Positions 47,164-57,464 of a DNA stretch of 64,000 bases are shown here, in pieces. The notes below the pieces were generated by a model, which saw only the letters and a program-made list of their open reading frames with translations, was not told where the DNA came from and did no database searches. Source of the stretch: Corynebacterium sp. (GTDB lineage Bacteria; Actinomycetota; Actinomycetes; Mycobacteriales; Mycobacteriaceae); assembly GCF_030532195.1 (NCBI RefSeq), contig NZ_JAUNLP010000002.1, forward strand, positions 62,001 to 126,000. The letters are read 5' to 3'. Made by a program: the position numbers and the translations under genes. Position 1 is the stretch's first letter. Each line of letters begins with the position of its first letter.

Positions 47164-50100
47164 CTATTTGACGTCGCCGTCGGCCGCGTCGTCATCAGCG
47201 GCATCGGATTCTGCCGCAGTGCTTTCCCCTTCCTCAGCAGCTTCCGCGGCTTCCGACTCTTCGGCCTCTGCTTCCGGCTCTGGCCATGGCAGCGTGGTGA
47301 CATCACCGTGCAGTGCATGTGCCACCAGCGCATCGGCAATGAGAATGTCACTCATCACCAGTGTCGGGACCAGGTCTGCCAACTGAGCCCACATTGGAAT
47401 CAGCTCGCGGACTGCCGCATCGCTGACATCTGGGTTCTGCGCCTTGGAGCGCGCCAGCACACGGGCTGCCACGGCAATGAGCAGCGAGGTGCCCGGCACC
47501 AGAGTCCAGTGCAGCGACGGATCATCAGCGTCAATGCCATCAAGCTTGTGGAAACGAACATTGACCGCCTTGCGCAAGCGTGGCGAGGCCTTCGACACCG
47601 TCTTAAACAGCACACGCGACGCTGCTGCCAGGCGGGTCATCACTCCGGATTCCACAATCTCAGCACGATTTTGCACCACTTCGTAGATAGCGGTGAAGCG
47701 AGCATCGTCATCGGTCAACGGCCCCGGCACCATGCGGTAGGAGTCGAAAACCTGCGACAAAATAGCGCTGGCCTGCGCCTCTGGCAGCGCGGTAATCTGC
47801 ACTGAACTCTGATCGATACTGGCGGACTCCAGCGTCGTGTCCTGGCCGGTTGCGGCAATATCCAGCAGCCCCTGGCCACCGGTCTTACGCAGGTATTCCA
47901 GCTGACGCGAACGGTCCACGCTCTCATCGGTGAGATCGGCCAATGCCGCCAATGCGCCGAGCCATGGCACACGACGACGCCCCGGCACCGGCTTAGTTGC
48001 GCTGAAGTCACCCAGCACCAATCCGGAGGAAATGAAGATACCCGGCTGATCATCCAGCGCGATGGCCGAGCGGTTCAGCGCGGCCAGGCCACCACGTGGC
48101 TGCGCACACAAAATGGCACCCAGCATTGGTGCTGACAGCAGTGGGTTGGCCTGCGGCATCGACGTGGCACGGCCTGCACGCAGGGTTGCCAGCAACGTCC
48201 ACAGGCGAGCCAGCTGATCCTGGCCCAGCTCTCCCCAGGCCTCAGCGGTGTAGGCAACCGGGTCAAAGTCCTCGGCTTCGACGTCAATTGCTTCCGGATC
48301 GTCGACATGGTGCAGAATTGCGGATTCTGCAGCTGGCCACTGTGGGTGGCGTTCCTTTTCCACACCGAGGGTTACCTGGGCGACAAATGGGCCGAGGCCG
48401 CGGAGCTCGTCGGGAAGCTCGCATTCGCCCTCAATGACTTCCAGTGCGACTGGTTCGCGCCATGGCTCACCGGCAGCCCAGAGCCACAGTGTCATTGGCA
48501 GGTGCGCTGCTTCAGCGGCGACATCGATTTCGATGATGTCGGTGGCTTCATCATTGAAGGCCACCTGACGGATGGCATCCCGCGACGATGCCTCCACCAG
48601 CGGCACTGACAGACGCTTGCGGCCGGTGACGCGCGTCCAGTCCAGGCTGATGCGCAGGCTCTTGAGCAGGGACACTCGGTCGGCGAACTTGCCAAACTCC
48701 GCGAAGCCAGTGTCACCAAAACGGCGGATAGGAACGCGACAGATATCGCGCTCACCGCTGGCAACGGCAATGTGAGCATGGCGCAGCTCACCTGGTGCGT
48801 TGACCACAATCTTGCCGAAGGCATCGATACGTCGCGGGCGGGTCACCAGTGTTGTGGTGCGGCGGGCGACGGTTTCGTCGGAAAGCGGAACCTCAAACTG
48901 CAGCGTGCCTGGCGTGACCTGCACCTGCAACCACGCGCCCTCTTCGGTAGACAGGTCGAGTGTGCCAGTGAGCTCGTCCGCGCCGAGGCGCACAATGGCA
49001 GGCTCGGCATCGAGTGGCTTGTCGCCAGAGACCACGCGGATGTCGGCGGGGCTCAGCCCATCGACAGTTGGGATGCGGAAGCCATCGCCACCGCCGCTGT
49101 AAGTGATGGTGAGATCGGCCTGCTCCGCAATGGCGAAGTGCTTCTGGAAGCTGCGGCCGCGTGGGTTGACCAGGCGGACAACGAACTCGCCAAGCCATGG
49201 GTAGTCATCATCGGTGAGGATGTCGACCTCGCCGCCGGCGGCTGGCACCTCAAGGTCGTAGACCATGACAGAGTCCGTGGTAAACGCGCCGTAACCGCCG
49301 AATTCGGTGACAATAGCGCGCCAGGACTCATCATTGCCAGACAGCGTCGGCGGGAAAACCGCCACCGGGCCGCCAGCGTAAACCGGCGTGCCGTAGGAGG
49401 ACACCGTGCCGTCAAGACGAGCATGCGGCAGAGTCATGCGAGGCTGGCGCTGCGGCGAGGCCGAACGCACCTCGCCGGCGACACCAGCGCGACGAACCTG
49501 CACTGCGTGAACATCACGCAAGTCAATCTCTACAACTTGCCACAGCTCCCAGTTGAATGGACGCGGGTCCGACAACATCGGCACCTCAGCGCCCGTAACT
49601 GGGTCAACCAGCGTGGCATCGACGGGGTATACCACCGTCGCGGATGTCGAGTGCAGCGAGACCTTATCCGTCACCGACTGCCCATCGGCGCCGAAAATCA
49701 AAATCGGATCCGCTGTGCTAATCGCCGGGACACGCCAGTGCTTGTCCTCGCCCAGTTCCACCAGCACATCGCGCACCGGCTCATCAATCGTCACCACCGG
49801 GCGCGGCGCGGAATCCTCCAGCCCCACCACCGGGGTCGTGGCAACCGTGCCGCCGAACGTCACACGCCACGTACGTCCCGCCGGGTCCGCCGGGGTCGGC
49901 AGCTGCACGCCGACGGTCTGCGTCAGCTCATCGAAGTACAGCTGCGGGCGGCCGGTCGTCGCCACCACGCCGACTGCTTCACGACGATTCGGCGTACCCG
50001 CCGGGCGCAGTCGCAGCTCCTCGCGCGCTGCGGCCACCAGCATTGGCGGCAAGCCCGCATCGAGCTGGCCAATCTCCTCGCGAGCCTCCCAGTTAGCTGG

Positions 50101-50895
50101 ATCCGCCGCGGTTGCAATGGTGTAGCCGAGGGTGGCCTTGAACAGCTTGTGGGCCTGACGCGGCGCGGACTTCGCCAACTGACGAAGCGCCAGCGGATAG
50201 ACGCCATCTTCGGACTCAGCAATCTCCGTGCGCAAATCCTCCAGCTGCGGATGCACCTTCGACAGCGCCTGCACCAGGTCATTTGCCGACGGCTCCGTCA
50301 GGTCACCGACACCAGCGAGCTCTTCACAGCGCTCGATAATCAGCGGCATCACCGACAGCTGCACACCCGCGTGCAGCAGAAGCACCTGTGCCGCACGCTG
50401 CATGTCGTCCGCATCGGCCTGGTCGCTGTCGACGTCGTTAGGCAAGCCGGCGTTTTCCAGCATCACCGGGACTGCTGCTGCGATGTGTTCAACAAGCGCC
50501 GTCGTCGACTCGGCGTGCGCGTCCAGCTGCAGTGCGGCTGGCCAGTCCAACCACATATCGCTTGCCGACGCCACTCTTGCTGCGCGTCCCACCAGCGACG
50601 CGAGAGTAACCAGCGGATGGTCATCGACGACCTTCTTGGCGGCCTCGACATCGGCATCCGTGCCACCGGCCAGGTGATGTGCCAGGAGGGTGCCCAGGAA
50701 GCGGTCGATGCGCTCGACCTCATCCATGGACAGGCCGGACCAGACAAACAGCGGTTCGACCTTCGCCTGCGTAGCTGAGTCCAGCAATCCCGGAATCCGG
50801 GTGGCCAGGTCCTGCTCTGCGGCGGCCAGCCACATTTCAACAATTACTGTATTTTCCACACGGACACCCTGGTCAACACTGCTTGGCCCAGTCAT
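47164..50895 (-). CDS. Large 1243-residue protein of unknown function
   Basis: I do not recognise this family. The product is soluble-looking: no signal peptide, no membrane segment and no nucleotide-binding loop that I can see. The first third (about residues 1-300) is helical and acidic; the centre (about 310-830) is beta-rich, with repeated Ile/Val-alternating stretches (WRVTFGGTVATTPVVGL, LTITYSGGGDGFRIP, GAWLQVQVTPGTLQFEVPLS); the last part (about 840-1190) is helical again. The tail is a highly acidic Glu/Ala/Asp low-complexity run. The ATG has AGGGGAG 11 bases upstream. It is monocistronic between treZ and ilvA, with a terminator behind it. Confidence 0.85.
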   Translation of the reverse strand: MTGPSSVDQGVRVENTVIVEMWLAAAEQDLATRIPGLLDSATQAKVEPLFVWSGLSMDEVERIDRFLGTLLAHHLAGGTDADVEAAKKVVDDHPLVTLASLVGRAARVASASDMWLDWPAALQLDAHAESTTALVEHIAAAVPVMLENAGLPNDVDSDQADADDMQRAAQVLLLHAGVQLSVMPLIIERCEELAGVGDLTEPSANDLVQALSKVHPQLEDLRTEIAESEDGVYPLALRQLAKSAPRQAHKLFKATLGYTIATAADPANWEAREEIGQLDAGLPPMLVAAAREELRLRPAGTPNRREAVGVVATTGRPQLYFDELTQTVGVQLPTPADPAGRTWRVTFGGTVATTPVVGLEDSAPRPVVTIDEPVRDVLVELGEDKHWRVPAISTADPILIFGADGQSVTDKVSLHSTSATVVYPVDATLVDPVTGAEVPMLSDPRPFNWELWQVVEIDLRDVHAVQVRRAGVAGEVRSASPQRQPRMTLPHARLDGTVSSYGTPVYAGGPVAVFPPTLSGNDESWRAIVTEFGGYGAFTTDSVMVYDLEVPAAGGEVDILTDDDYPWLGEFVVRLVNPRGRSFQKHFAIAEQADLTITYSGGGDGFRIPTVDGLSPADIRVVSGDKPLDAEPAIVRLGADELTGTLDLSTEEGAWLQVQVTPGTLQFEVPLSDETVARRTTTLVTRPRRIDAFGKIVVNAPGELRHAHIAVASGERDICRVPIRRFGDTGFAEFGKFADRVSLLKSLRISLDWTRVTGRKRLSVPLVEASSRDAIRQVAFNDEATDIIEIDVAAEAAHLPMTLWLWAAGEPWREPVALEVIEGECELPDELRGLGPFVAQVTLGVEKERHPQWPAAESAILHHVDDPEAIDVEAEDFDPVAYTAEAWGELGQDQLARLWTLLATLRAGRATSMPQANPLLSAPMLGAILCAQPRGGLAALNRSAIALDDQPGIFISSGLVLGDFSATKPVPGRRRVPWLGALAALADLTDESVDRSRQLEYLRKTGGQGLLDIAATGQDTTLESASIDQSSVQITALPEAQASAILSQVFDSYRMVPGPLTDDDARFTAIYEVVQNRAEIVESGVMTRLAAASRVLFKTVSKASPRLRKAVNVRFHKLDGIDADDPSLHWTLVPGTSLLIAVAARVLARSKAQNPDVSDAAVRELIPMWAQLADLVPTLVMSDILIADALVAHALHGDVTTLPWPEPEAEAEESEAAEAAEEGESTAAESDAADDDAADGDVK

Positions 50896-50988
50896 ATGGG
50901 TGCATGCTCCCCTTCGTTAAAAAGATTGCTGAAAAAGTATTCACATGTACGCAGATCGTGACGATGTCTGCGAATAGACGAAGCAAGT

Positions 50989-52284
50989 CTAGGTCAAAAA
51001 GTCGTACTCTGGCGTGCCAGGTACCAGTCGGCGGCATTTCAGTGGCGATTCATCCATGCGGGTAAGCAAGGAATCAAGGTCGGATGCACGACGCAGCTCA
51101 ATGCCAACCAGCGCCGCACCGGTTTCACGGTTATTGCGCTTGAGGTACTCAAACTGCGAGATGTCATCATCCGGACCCAGCACATCGCTGAGGAACATGC
51201 GCAGCTGGCCGGGCTTTTGTGGGAAGTTCACCAGGAAGTAGTGCTTCAGGCCGCGGTAGACCAGCGAGCGCTCCATGATTTCGGCATAGCGCAGCACGTC
51301 GTTGTTACCACCGGAGATGATGCAGACGACAACCTCACCGGGCTCAAAGTCCATCTGCTCGAGTGCTGCAACGGACAGCGCACCAGCTGGCTCGGCGATG
51401 ATGCCCTCATTCTGATAGAGATCCAGCAGCGCCTCGCAAACTGCACCCTCCGGTGCCACCATCGGGTGAACGCGAGAGCGATTGGCTTCCACAATGTGCC
51501 ACGGCAGGTCACCAAAACGTGCCACAGCTGCACCATCGACAAATGGGTCGGTGTGGCCCAACGTGATGGGACCATTGTTCTCCAGGGCGGCACGCATGCA
51601 GGCGGCACCTGCTGGCTCCACAGCCATGACCTGAGTATTCGGCGACATATCCGCTAGGTAGGAGGTAACGCCAGAGAGCAATCCGCCACCGCCAACTGGG
51701 ACGCAAACGGTGTCCAGCGTCAGTCCCCGGCCAGAGAGCTGCGCGATGATCTCGGCAGCCACAGTGCCCTGGCCGACAATGGTGTTGAAGGAGTCAAATG
51801 GCTCAACCATGGTGGCACCGGTGCGCTGAGCATCAGCGCGGGCAGCGGCTGCTGCCTCGTCGAAGGAGTCGCCGGTGACAACAATCTCTACGGCATCACG
51901 GCCGTGGTAGGCAATGCGGTCACGCTTCTGCTTTGGCGTCGGGTTTGGCACATAGATGCGCCCCTGGATGCCGAGAGTGCGGCAGGCGTAAGCCACGCCT
52001 TGTGCGTGGTTACCAGCCGAGGCCGCCACAACGCCCGCAGCGCGCTCCTCATCGGAGAGCTGCACCATGGCGTTGTAGGCACCACGAATCTTGTAGGAGC
52101 GGACATCCTGCAGATCTTCTCGCTTGAGGAAGACTTTCGCACCCGTGGCTTCAGAAAGACGTGGGCTGTACTGCAGCGGAGTGGCCTCAATGACCGAGGA
52201 AATTCGTGCCTGCGCAATCTGAATATCGGCCGCATGGACAAGTCGGCGTTCGGGCTGGGCAGCAGGTACAGAATTCTCACTCAT
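50989..52284 (-). CDS. ilvA: Threonine dehydratase (ammonia-lyase), biosynthetic
   Basis: IlvA deaminates threonine to 2-oxobutanoate, the entry to isoleucine. The fold-type II PLP enzyme shows LKREDLQDVRSYKIRGAYNA (PLP lysine), ASAGNHAQGVAYACR, VPVGGGGLLSGVTSYLAD (phosphate loop) and VVCIISGGNNDV, and ends with one ACT-like regulatory domain (KHYFLVNFPQKPGQLRMFLS). At 431 residues it is the shorter, single-ACT form found in corynebacteria. No ribosome site precedes the ATG; GTAGA-AC-TCTAC, a palindrome, lies just upstream. It follows dnaE1 by 56 bp. Confidence 0.95.
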   Translation of the reverse strand: MSENSVPAAQPERRLVHAADIQIAQARISSVIEATPLQYSPRLSEATGAKVFLKREDLQDVRSYKIRGAYNAMVQLSDEERAAGVVAASAGNHAQGVAYACRTLGIQGRIYVPNPTPKQKRDRIAYHGRDAVEIVVTGDSFDEAAAAARADAQRTGATMVEPFDSFNTIVGQGTVAAEIIAQLSGRGLTLDTVCVPVGGGGLLSGVTSYLADMSPNTQVMAVEPAGAACMRAALENNGPITLGHTDPFVDGAAVARFGDLPWHIVEANRSRVHPMVAPEGAVCEALLDLYQNEGIIAEPAGALSVAALEQMDFEPGEVVVCIISGGNNDVLRYAEIMERSLVYRGLKHYFLVNFPQKPGQLRMFLSDVLGPDDDISQFEYLKRNNRETGAALVGIELRRASDLDSLLTRMDESPLKCRRLVPGTPEYDFLT

Positions 52285-52340
52285 GAGGTAGAACTCTACT
52301 CGGTTGTGGTAGCACTTGCGACAATCAGGGCCGCGTAGTC

Positions 52341-55300
52341 CTACCCCAAAATGCTGGCACCGATTGTTGCCTTCAAATCACCAATCAGGCTGGCATCACG
52401 ATCGACCCGCAGGTGCTCACCGAGGACCAACGTGGTGTACGAGTCGCCGTCGACAAGCTTGAGATAGACATCGGAATCACCTGGGTTATCCAGCAGCACC
52501 GACTTCAGCTTGGCAATCATCTCCGGCGTGCACTGATCAGTGCGCATGGTCAGACGCAGCGGCGCCGAAGTCGAGCCGTTGCGCCCCAGATCCGGCAGCT
52601 TCAGATCATCGCAGACCACACTCATGCGGTCATCGCGGTACTGTACGCGAGCACGGACCAGCACGATGGCATCCTCGGCGATGCTGGTGGCAATCATCGC
52701 GTAGGTGCGCGCGAACGCCATGATTTCCACACGAGCGCCGTTGTGGTCCTCGATACCGATGATTGCCCACGGCTGACCGTTCTTATTCACGCGCCTATCG
52801 ACGCTGGAGACAATGCCGCCGATGGTGATTTCGGTGTTATTGGCCACTTCCCCACCAACGACGGTGGTCAATGCGGTATCGGTCTGTGCGGCCAGCGACT
52901 CTTCAAAACCGTCGAGCGGGTGACCAGACACGTAGAGGCCCAGCATCTCGCGCTCCAGCGTGAGCTCGTGCTTGCGCTCCCACTTCTCATCCGGCACATG
53001 GATTTCGAAAATGTTTTCCGCATCCGTCTCATCGTCACCCCCGAAGCCGGCAAACAGGTCGAACTGCCCCTTGTCAGCTGCCTTCTTCGTGGGCAGCACC
53101 GCGTCAATGGCTTCTTCGTGGATGAGTGCGAGACCCTTGCGCTGGTGTCCCAGCGAGTCAAAGGCACCGGCCTTAATCAGGGACTCCGTGATGCGCTTGT
53201 TGCACGGCAGCGTATCGATCTTGTCCAGGTAGTCAGAGAAGGAGGTGAACTTGCCCTTTTCCTCGCGGGTCTTCACAATCGACGCGACCACGTCGTGGCC
53301 GACGTTGCGGATAGCGCCGAGACCGAAGCGAATGTCCTCCCCAACTGGCTCGAAGTTCATACCCGACTCGTTGACATCCGGCGGCAGAACCTTGATACCC
53401 AGGTGGCGGCAGTCCGACAAGTAAATGGCCAGCTTATTCTTGTCATCCGCGACAGAGGTCAGCAGCGCGGCCATGTACTCCGCGGTGTAGTTCGCCTTCA
53501 AGTAGGCAGTCCAGTAGGACACCAGACCATAGCCTGCCGCGTGGGACTTGTTAAACGCGTAGGACGCGAACGGCAAAATGATGTCCCACAGCGTCTGAAC
53601 GGCCTCCTTGGAGTAGCCGTTTTCCAGCATGCCGCCTTCGAAGTGCTCGAACTGCTTAGCCAGCACCTCGGGCTTCTTCTTACCCATGGCTTTACGGAAA
53701 CCATCTGCCTGACCAGCGGTGTAGTTAGCCAGCTTCTGCGAGATCTTCATGATCTGCTCCTGGTACACGATTAGGCCGTGCGTTTCTTCCAGGATTTCCT
53801 TCAGCTGCTCATCCAACTCCGGGTGGATGGTGTTGTAGGGCTTGCGGCCGTTCTTAATATCCGCGTAGTCGAAGTGCGCGTTCACACCCATCGGGCCCGG
53901 ACGGTAGAGCGCCAGGGACGCGACAATATCTTCAAAGCCCGTCGGCTGCATACGCTTTAGCAGCTCACGCATGCCGCCACCATCGAGCTGGAACACACCG
54001 AGGGTGTCACCGCGCGAGAGCAGCTCGTAGACCTTCGGGTCGTTGGTCTCCAGATCGTCGAGAAGCACTTCTTCGCCACGGTTGGACTTGATGTGCTCAA
54101 TGCAGTCACCAATCACCGTCAGGTTTCGAAGACCCAGGAAGTCCATCTTCAACAGGCCGATGGCCTCACATGCCGGGTAGTCCCAGCCGGTGATAATCGC
54201 GCCGTCAGCCTGGCGCTTCCACATCGGGATGTGGTCCATCAGCGGCACCGATGCCATGACCACCGCACAGGCGTGCACGCCGGTCTGCCTGACCACGCCC
54301 TCGAGGCCGCGAGCGGTTTCGTAAATACGAGCCACATCGGGGTCGGTCTCAATGAGCTGGCGAACCTCAGCGGCCTCACCGTAGCGTGGGTGCTCCGGGT
54401 CGACGATGCCGCCCAGCGGAATATCCTTGGCCATAATCGCAGGTGGCAGGGCCTTAGTAATACGGTCCGCGATCTGGTAGCCCGGCTGGCCAAACTGCAC
54501 GCGAGCAGAGTCCTTCAGAGCCTGCTTGGTTTTCACCGTACCGAAGGTGACCACCTGTGCGACCTTGTCCTCGCCCCAGCGGTCAGCGGCGTAGCGGATC
54601 ATTTCATCGCGGCGACGGTCGTCGAAGTCAATATCAATATCCGGTGCGGACGGACGCTCTGGGTTCAAGAATCGCTCGAACAGTAGGCCGTGCTCAATCG
54701 GATCAATATTGGTAATCCACGTGGCATAGGCCACCAGCGAGCCGGCAGCCGAACCACGACCTGGGCCGACCTTGATGCCCACCTCACGGGCGTGGCGAAT
54801 CAGCTCAGCGACGATGAGGAAGTACGACGGGTAGCCCTTACCATCAATGACCTCAATCTCATACTCTGCGCGACGGAGGTACTCCTCCGGCACCTCACGG
54901 CCCTCAAAGCGCTTACGCAGCCCCTCCATGACGTTGTGACGCAGCCACGTCGTCGGTGTCTCTCCCTCCGGCACATCGGCCTTCGGCATACGGTCGTGCG
55001 GGTGTTCCTCCCACAGCTCGTCGTAGTCCTCCACGCGCTCTGCAATCAGCAGCGTGTTATCGCACGCGCCCGGCACCAAATGATCCCAGGTAGCACGCAT
55101 TTCCTCGGCCGACTTAATAAAGTAGCCGTCACCGTCGAACTTAAAGCGATCCGGATCATTGAGCGTCTTACCGGTCTGCACACACAGCATGGCCTCGTGC
55201 GCCTTGGCCTGATCCCGGGTGACGTAGTGGCAGTCATTAGTCACCAGCGGCGGAAGGTTCAGCTTCCGGCCAATCTCCAACAGCTCACTTCGCACACGGG

Positions 55301-55898
55301 TCTCAATATCGAGCCCGTGATCCATGAGCTCGAGGAAGTAATTTTCCTTGCCGTAGATGTCCTGCCACATGCCGGCAGCCTGCAGTGCTTCATCAAACTG
55401 CCCCAGGCGCAGGCGCGTCTGCACATCACCAGATGGGCAGCCGGTGGTGGCAATAATGCCTTCGGCACGCTCCGCCACCAGCTCTGCATCCATACGAGGG
55501 TACTTACTAATCTGGCCTTCATAGGATGCCATCGACGACAGATAAAACAGGTTCCGCAGTCCCTGCGCATTGGCCGCGAGCATCGTCTGATGCAGATAGG
55601 AACCACGGCCCGAAACATCATCCCGGCGCTGGTGCGGCTCACCCCACTGAATGCGCTTTTTATTAAAGCGGCTCTCCGGCGCCATATAGGCCTCAATACC
55701 GATAATCGGCTTGATGCCCTTGGACTTCATCTGCCGATAAAACGCGTTCGAGCCGAACATATTGCCGTGGTCAGTAACACCGACCGCAGGCATCCCCTGA
55801 CGCGCAGCTTCATCAGCCAGCAAATCAATCTTCGCCATGCCGTCGAGCATTGAGTACTCAGTGTGGTTATGAAGGTGCACGAAGGAGGAGTTAGCCAT
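52341..55898 (-). CDS. dnaE1: DNA polymerase III alpha subunit (DnaE1)
   Basis: The replicative polymerase subunit, about 1185 residues. The N-terminal PHP domain opens with [15 protein letters not shown] and retains metal-binding histidines and acids ([16 protein letters not shown]), consistent with the actinobacterial type that proofreads through PHP. The polymerase site is in [18 protein letters not shown], with [15 protein letters not shown] and [16 protein letters not shown] around it; helix-hairpin-helix, OB-fold ([19 protein letters not shown]) and C-terminal domains follow. The ATG at 55898 is preferred to 55949, since [12 protein letters not shown] is the conserved N-terminus. Confidence 0.97.
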   Translation of the reverse strand: MANSSFVHLHNHTEYSMLDGMAKIDLLADEAARQGMPAVGVTDHGNMFGSNAFYRQMKSKGIKPIIGIEAYMAPESRFNKKRIQWGEPHQRRDDVSGRGSYLHQTMLAANAQGLRNLFYLSSMASYEGQISKYPRMDAELVAERAEGIIATTGCPSGDVQTRLRLGQFDEALQAAGMWQDIYGKENYFLELMDHGLDIETRVRSELLEIGRKLNLPPLVTNDCHYVTRDQAKAHEAMLCVQTGKTLNDPDRFKFDGDGYFIKSAEEMRATWDHLVPGACDNTLLIAERVEDYDELWEEHPHDRMPKADVPEGETPTTWLRHNVMEGLRKRFEGREVPEEYLRRAEYEIEVIDGKGYPSYFLIVAELIRHAREVGIKVGPGRGSAAGSLVAYATWITNIDPIEHGLLFERFLNPERPSAPDIDIDFDDRRRDEMIRYAADRWGEDKVAQVVTFGTVKTKQALKDSARVQFGQPGYQIADRITKALPPAIMAKDIPLGGIVDPEHPRYGEAAEVRQLIETDPDVARIYETARGLEGVVRQTGVHACAVVMASVPLMDHIPMWKRQADGAIITGWDYPACEAIGLLKMDFLGLRNLTVIGDCIEHIKSNRGEEVLLDDLETNDPKVYELLSRGDTLGVFQLDGGGMRELLKRMQPTGFEDIVASLALYRPGPMGVNAHFDYADIKNGRKPYNTIHPELDEQLKEILEETHGLIVYQEQIMKISQKLANYTAGQADGFRKAMGKKKPEVLAKQFEHFEGGMLENGYSKEAVQTLWDIILPFASYAFNKSHAAGYGLVSYWTAYLKANYTAEYMAALLTSVADDKNKLAIYLSDCRHLGIKVLPPDVNESGMNFEPVGEDIRFGLGAIRNVGHDVVASIVKTREEKGKFTSFSDYLDKIDTLPCNKRITESLIKAGAFDSLGHQRKGLALIHEEAIDAVLPTKKAADKGQFDLFAGFGGDDETDAENIFEIHVPDEKWERKHELTLEREMLGLYVSGHPLDGFEESLAAQTDTALTTVVGGEVANNTEITIGGIVSSVDRRVNKNGQPWAIIGIEDHNGARVEIMAFARTYAMIATSIAEDAIVLVRARVQYRDDRMSVVCDDLKLPDLGRNGSTSAPLRLTMRTDQCTPEMIAKLKSVLLDNPGDSDVYLKLVDGDSYTTLVLGEHLRVDRDASLIGDLKATIGASILG

Positions 55899-56017
55899 GA
55901 ACCCAGATTGTAGACAATCCCCCGGACTGAACAAGATTCCTTCGAACACCGCTGGTCAGAGAGGATCCACCGCCCACGCCGTCGTCACGCTTGACGACGA
56001 TGACCTCGCCGCGCCCT

Positions 56018-56278
56018 CTATCCCCCAGCAAACGGCGGCAACACGTCAAGAGTTTCGACCCCGCTGACACTCGCAGAGGCATCGATGCGCTTGCCGTCGG
56101 CGAGGAACGAACACTGCTCCGCGACCTGGCTAAGAGTTAGCCCTGAGTCCGTGGTTCCCGGGTAGCGCTGAGATAGCTCGTCGATGACGTCAGCAACAGT
56201 GGAATAGTTATCTTCCAGCTGCACGGACTCTTTTCCAACTGCGGCCATTGCGGCGGCGTACAAGCGAACTTGGATCAT
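56018..56278 (-). CDS. moaD: Molybdopterin synthase small subunit
   Basis: MoaD is the ubiquitin-like sulfur carrier of molybdopterin synthase, activated by MoeB at its C-terminal glycine. The 86-residue protein has a beta-grasp pattern (MIQVRLYAAAMAAVGKES, TVADVIDELSQRYPG) and ends in VLPPFAGG with the required Gly-Gly. It is transcribed away from the main cofactor operon, whose first gene starts 160 bp away. The intergenic region between them should hold both promoters. Confidence 0.9.
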   Translation of the reverse strand: MIQVRLYAAAMAAVGKESVQLEDNYSTVADVIDELSQRYPGTTDSGLTLSQVAEQCSFLADGKRIDASASVSGVETLDVLPPFAGG

Positions 56279-56437
56279 TGGACTCCACTGCCTTACACAA
56301 TCAGCGACGAAATATTGCGTATATTAAATACTAGTAAACTTGCGGTGGCGATGCTCCCTTTCGGCAGCCACCTTACTTGGCAGCATATAGGTAGTCTCGA
56401 AAGCGTAATTTTATCCGGATTGGCGTGAAGGACTCTG

Positions 56438-56977
56438 ATGACAAACTCGCATGTTCCCTGTTCCTCGTCGAGCTCATCGGCGAAGAATACGGATGCGGAA
56501 AAGCGCTCAGCAATTGTCGTTGTCGCTTCTACCCGCGCCGCTGCCGGAGAATACGAAGATAAGACGGGAACCGTGCTGGTGGATTTCCTTCGAGGCGAAG
56601 GTTTTTCCACGCCAATGCCAGTGGTTGTCGCCGATGCTGACGTTTCGGATACTGTGGCTGAACTGCTGCAATCCGCCGATACTGTGCCAGATGTGTTGCT
56701 TACCACTGGTGGCACGGGTATTACCCCGGACGATCAGACAGTGGAGGCCGTTGCGCCTCATATCACGAAAGAAATGCCGGGAATTTCCTACGCTTTTTGG
56801 GCGCGCGGATTGGAATCGACACCAACTGCGATTCTTTCCCGCTGCGTGGCAGGAATTGCCGGCTCCACATTTGTCATGACATTGCCGGGCTCTTCGGGAG
56901 CAGTAAAAGACGGAATTGCGGTGCTGAGCCCCATTGTCCACCACATTGTTGACCTTGCTCACCGAGGAAACGGATAG
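56438..56977 (+). CDS. mog: Molybdopterin adenylyltransferase-like protein (MoaB/Mog)
   Basis: A 179-residue MogA/MoaB-fold protein that would adenylylate molybdopterin before metal insertion. After a Ser-rich N-terminal tail, the core shows AIVVVASTRAAAGEYEDKTG, VLLTTGGTGITPDDQTVEA (the active-site GGTG and acid), VAGIAGSTFVMTLPGSSG and AVKDGIAVLSPIVHH. AAGGA lies five bases before the ATG. It is first in the plus-strand cofactor operon; moaE follows after 4 bp. A second, divergent copy is at 62030. Confidence 0.88.
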   Translation: MTNSHVPCSSSSSSAKNTDAEKRSAIVVVASTRAAAGEYEDKTGTVLVDFLRGEGFSTPMPVVVADADVSDTVAELLQSADTVPDVLLTTGGTGITPDDQTVEAVAPHITKEMPGISYAFWARGLESTPTAILSRCVAGIAGSTFVMTLPGSSGAVKDGIAVLSPIVHHIVDLAHRGNG

Positions 56978-56981
56978 CGCT

Positions 56982-57458
56982 ATGAACACCCACAATTCTG
57001 GCTATATTCTCGACGTTGTGTTACACGACGATGCCCTGGAACCACTTGCAGCAGCTGCCAAAAAACAGATTGTCACTGATGAAATGGGCGCGCTGGTTAC
57101 TTTCGATGGCATTGTTCGCAATCATGACAATGGTCATAGCGTGGAATCGCTGACTTATACCGCACACCCAGACGCACAGAAATTTATGGCTGAAGTCGTC
57201 CAATTCGTCGCTGATGATTTCCCCGACGTGCACCTGTGGGTCGCTCATCGCACCGGCAAATTGGCAATTGGCGAATTGGCATTCTGCGTGCTGGCCGCAT
57301 CTGCACACCGAGAGAATGCATTCCGCGCGTGCAGTCGAATTGCTGACCGCGTTAAGGCCAAGGTTCCCATTTGGAAGGAGCAAGTGCTTGTCGACGGACG
57401 CTCCACCTGGGTCGGCCTCGACGAGAACATCAATTCAAATAATGCGGATTCTCAGTGA
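56982..57458 (+). CDS. moaE: Molybdopterin synthase catalytic subunit
   Basis: MoaE transfers sulfur from MoaD thiocarboxylate to precursor Z. About 158 residues, with GALVTFDGIVRNHDNGHSV, LTYTAHPDAQKFMAEVV, LWVAHRTGKLAIGELAFCVL, AHRENAFRACSRIADRVKA and PIWKEQVLVDG, where the lysines of the active site lie. The ATG at 56982 is chosen over an in-frame start at 56934 that would lie inside the mog gene. It is followed by moeB after 6 bp. Confidence 0.95.
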   Translation: MNTHNSGYILDVVLHDDALEPLAAAAKKQIVTDEMGALVTFDGIVRNHDNGHSVESLTYTAHPDAQKFMAEVVQFVADDFPDVHLWVAHRTGKLAIGELAFCVLAASAHRENAFRACSRIADRVKAKVPIWKEQVLVDGRSTWVGLDENINSNNADSQ

Positions 57459-57464
57459 ATTGAT

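Noticed and set aside
48772..50778. A 668-codon open frame on the plus strand
   Set aside because: It is antisense to the 1243-residue gene, is rich in Arg/His/Gln as expected from mirrored codons, and has no family motif. The minus-strand gene has a ribosome site, normal composition and a terminator.
52413..55853. Long plus-strand frames opposite dnaE1
   Set aside because: DnaE1 motifs run through the full minus-strand frame, so the opposite frames are shadows.
55891..56082. A 63-codon minus-strand frame between moaD and dnaE1
   Set aside because: It overlaps the 3' end of moaD and the dnaE1 start, has no ribosome site and no recognisable domain.
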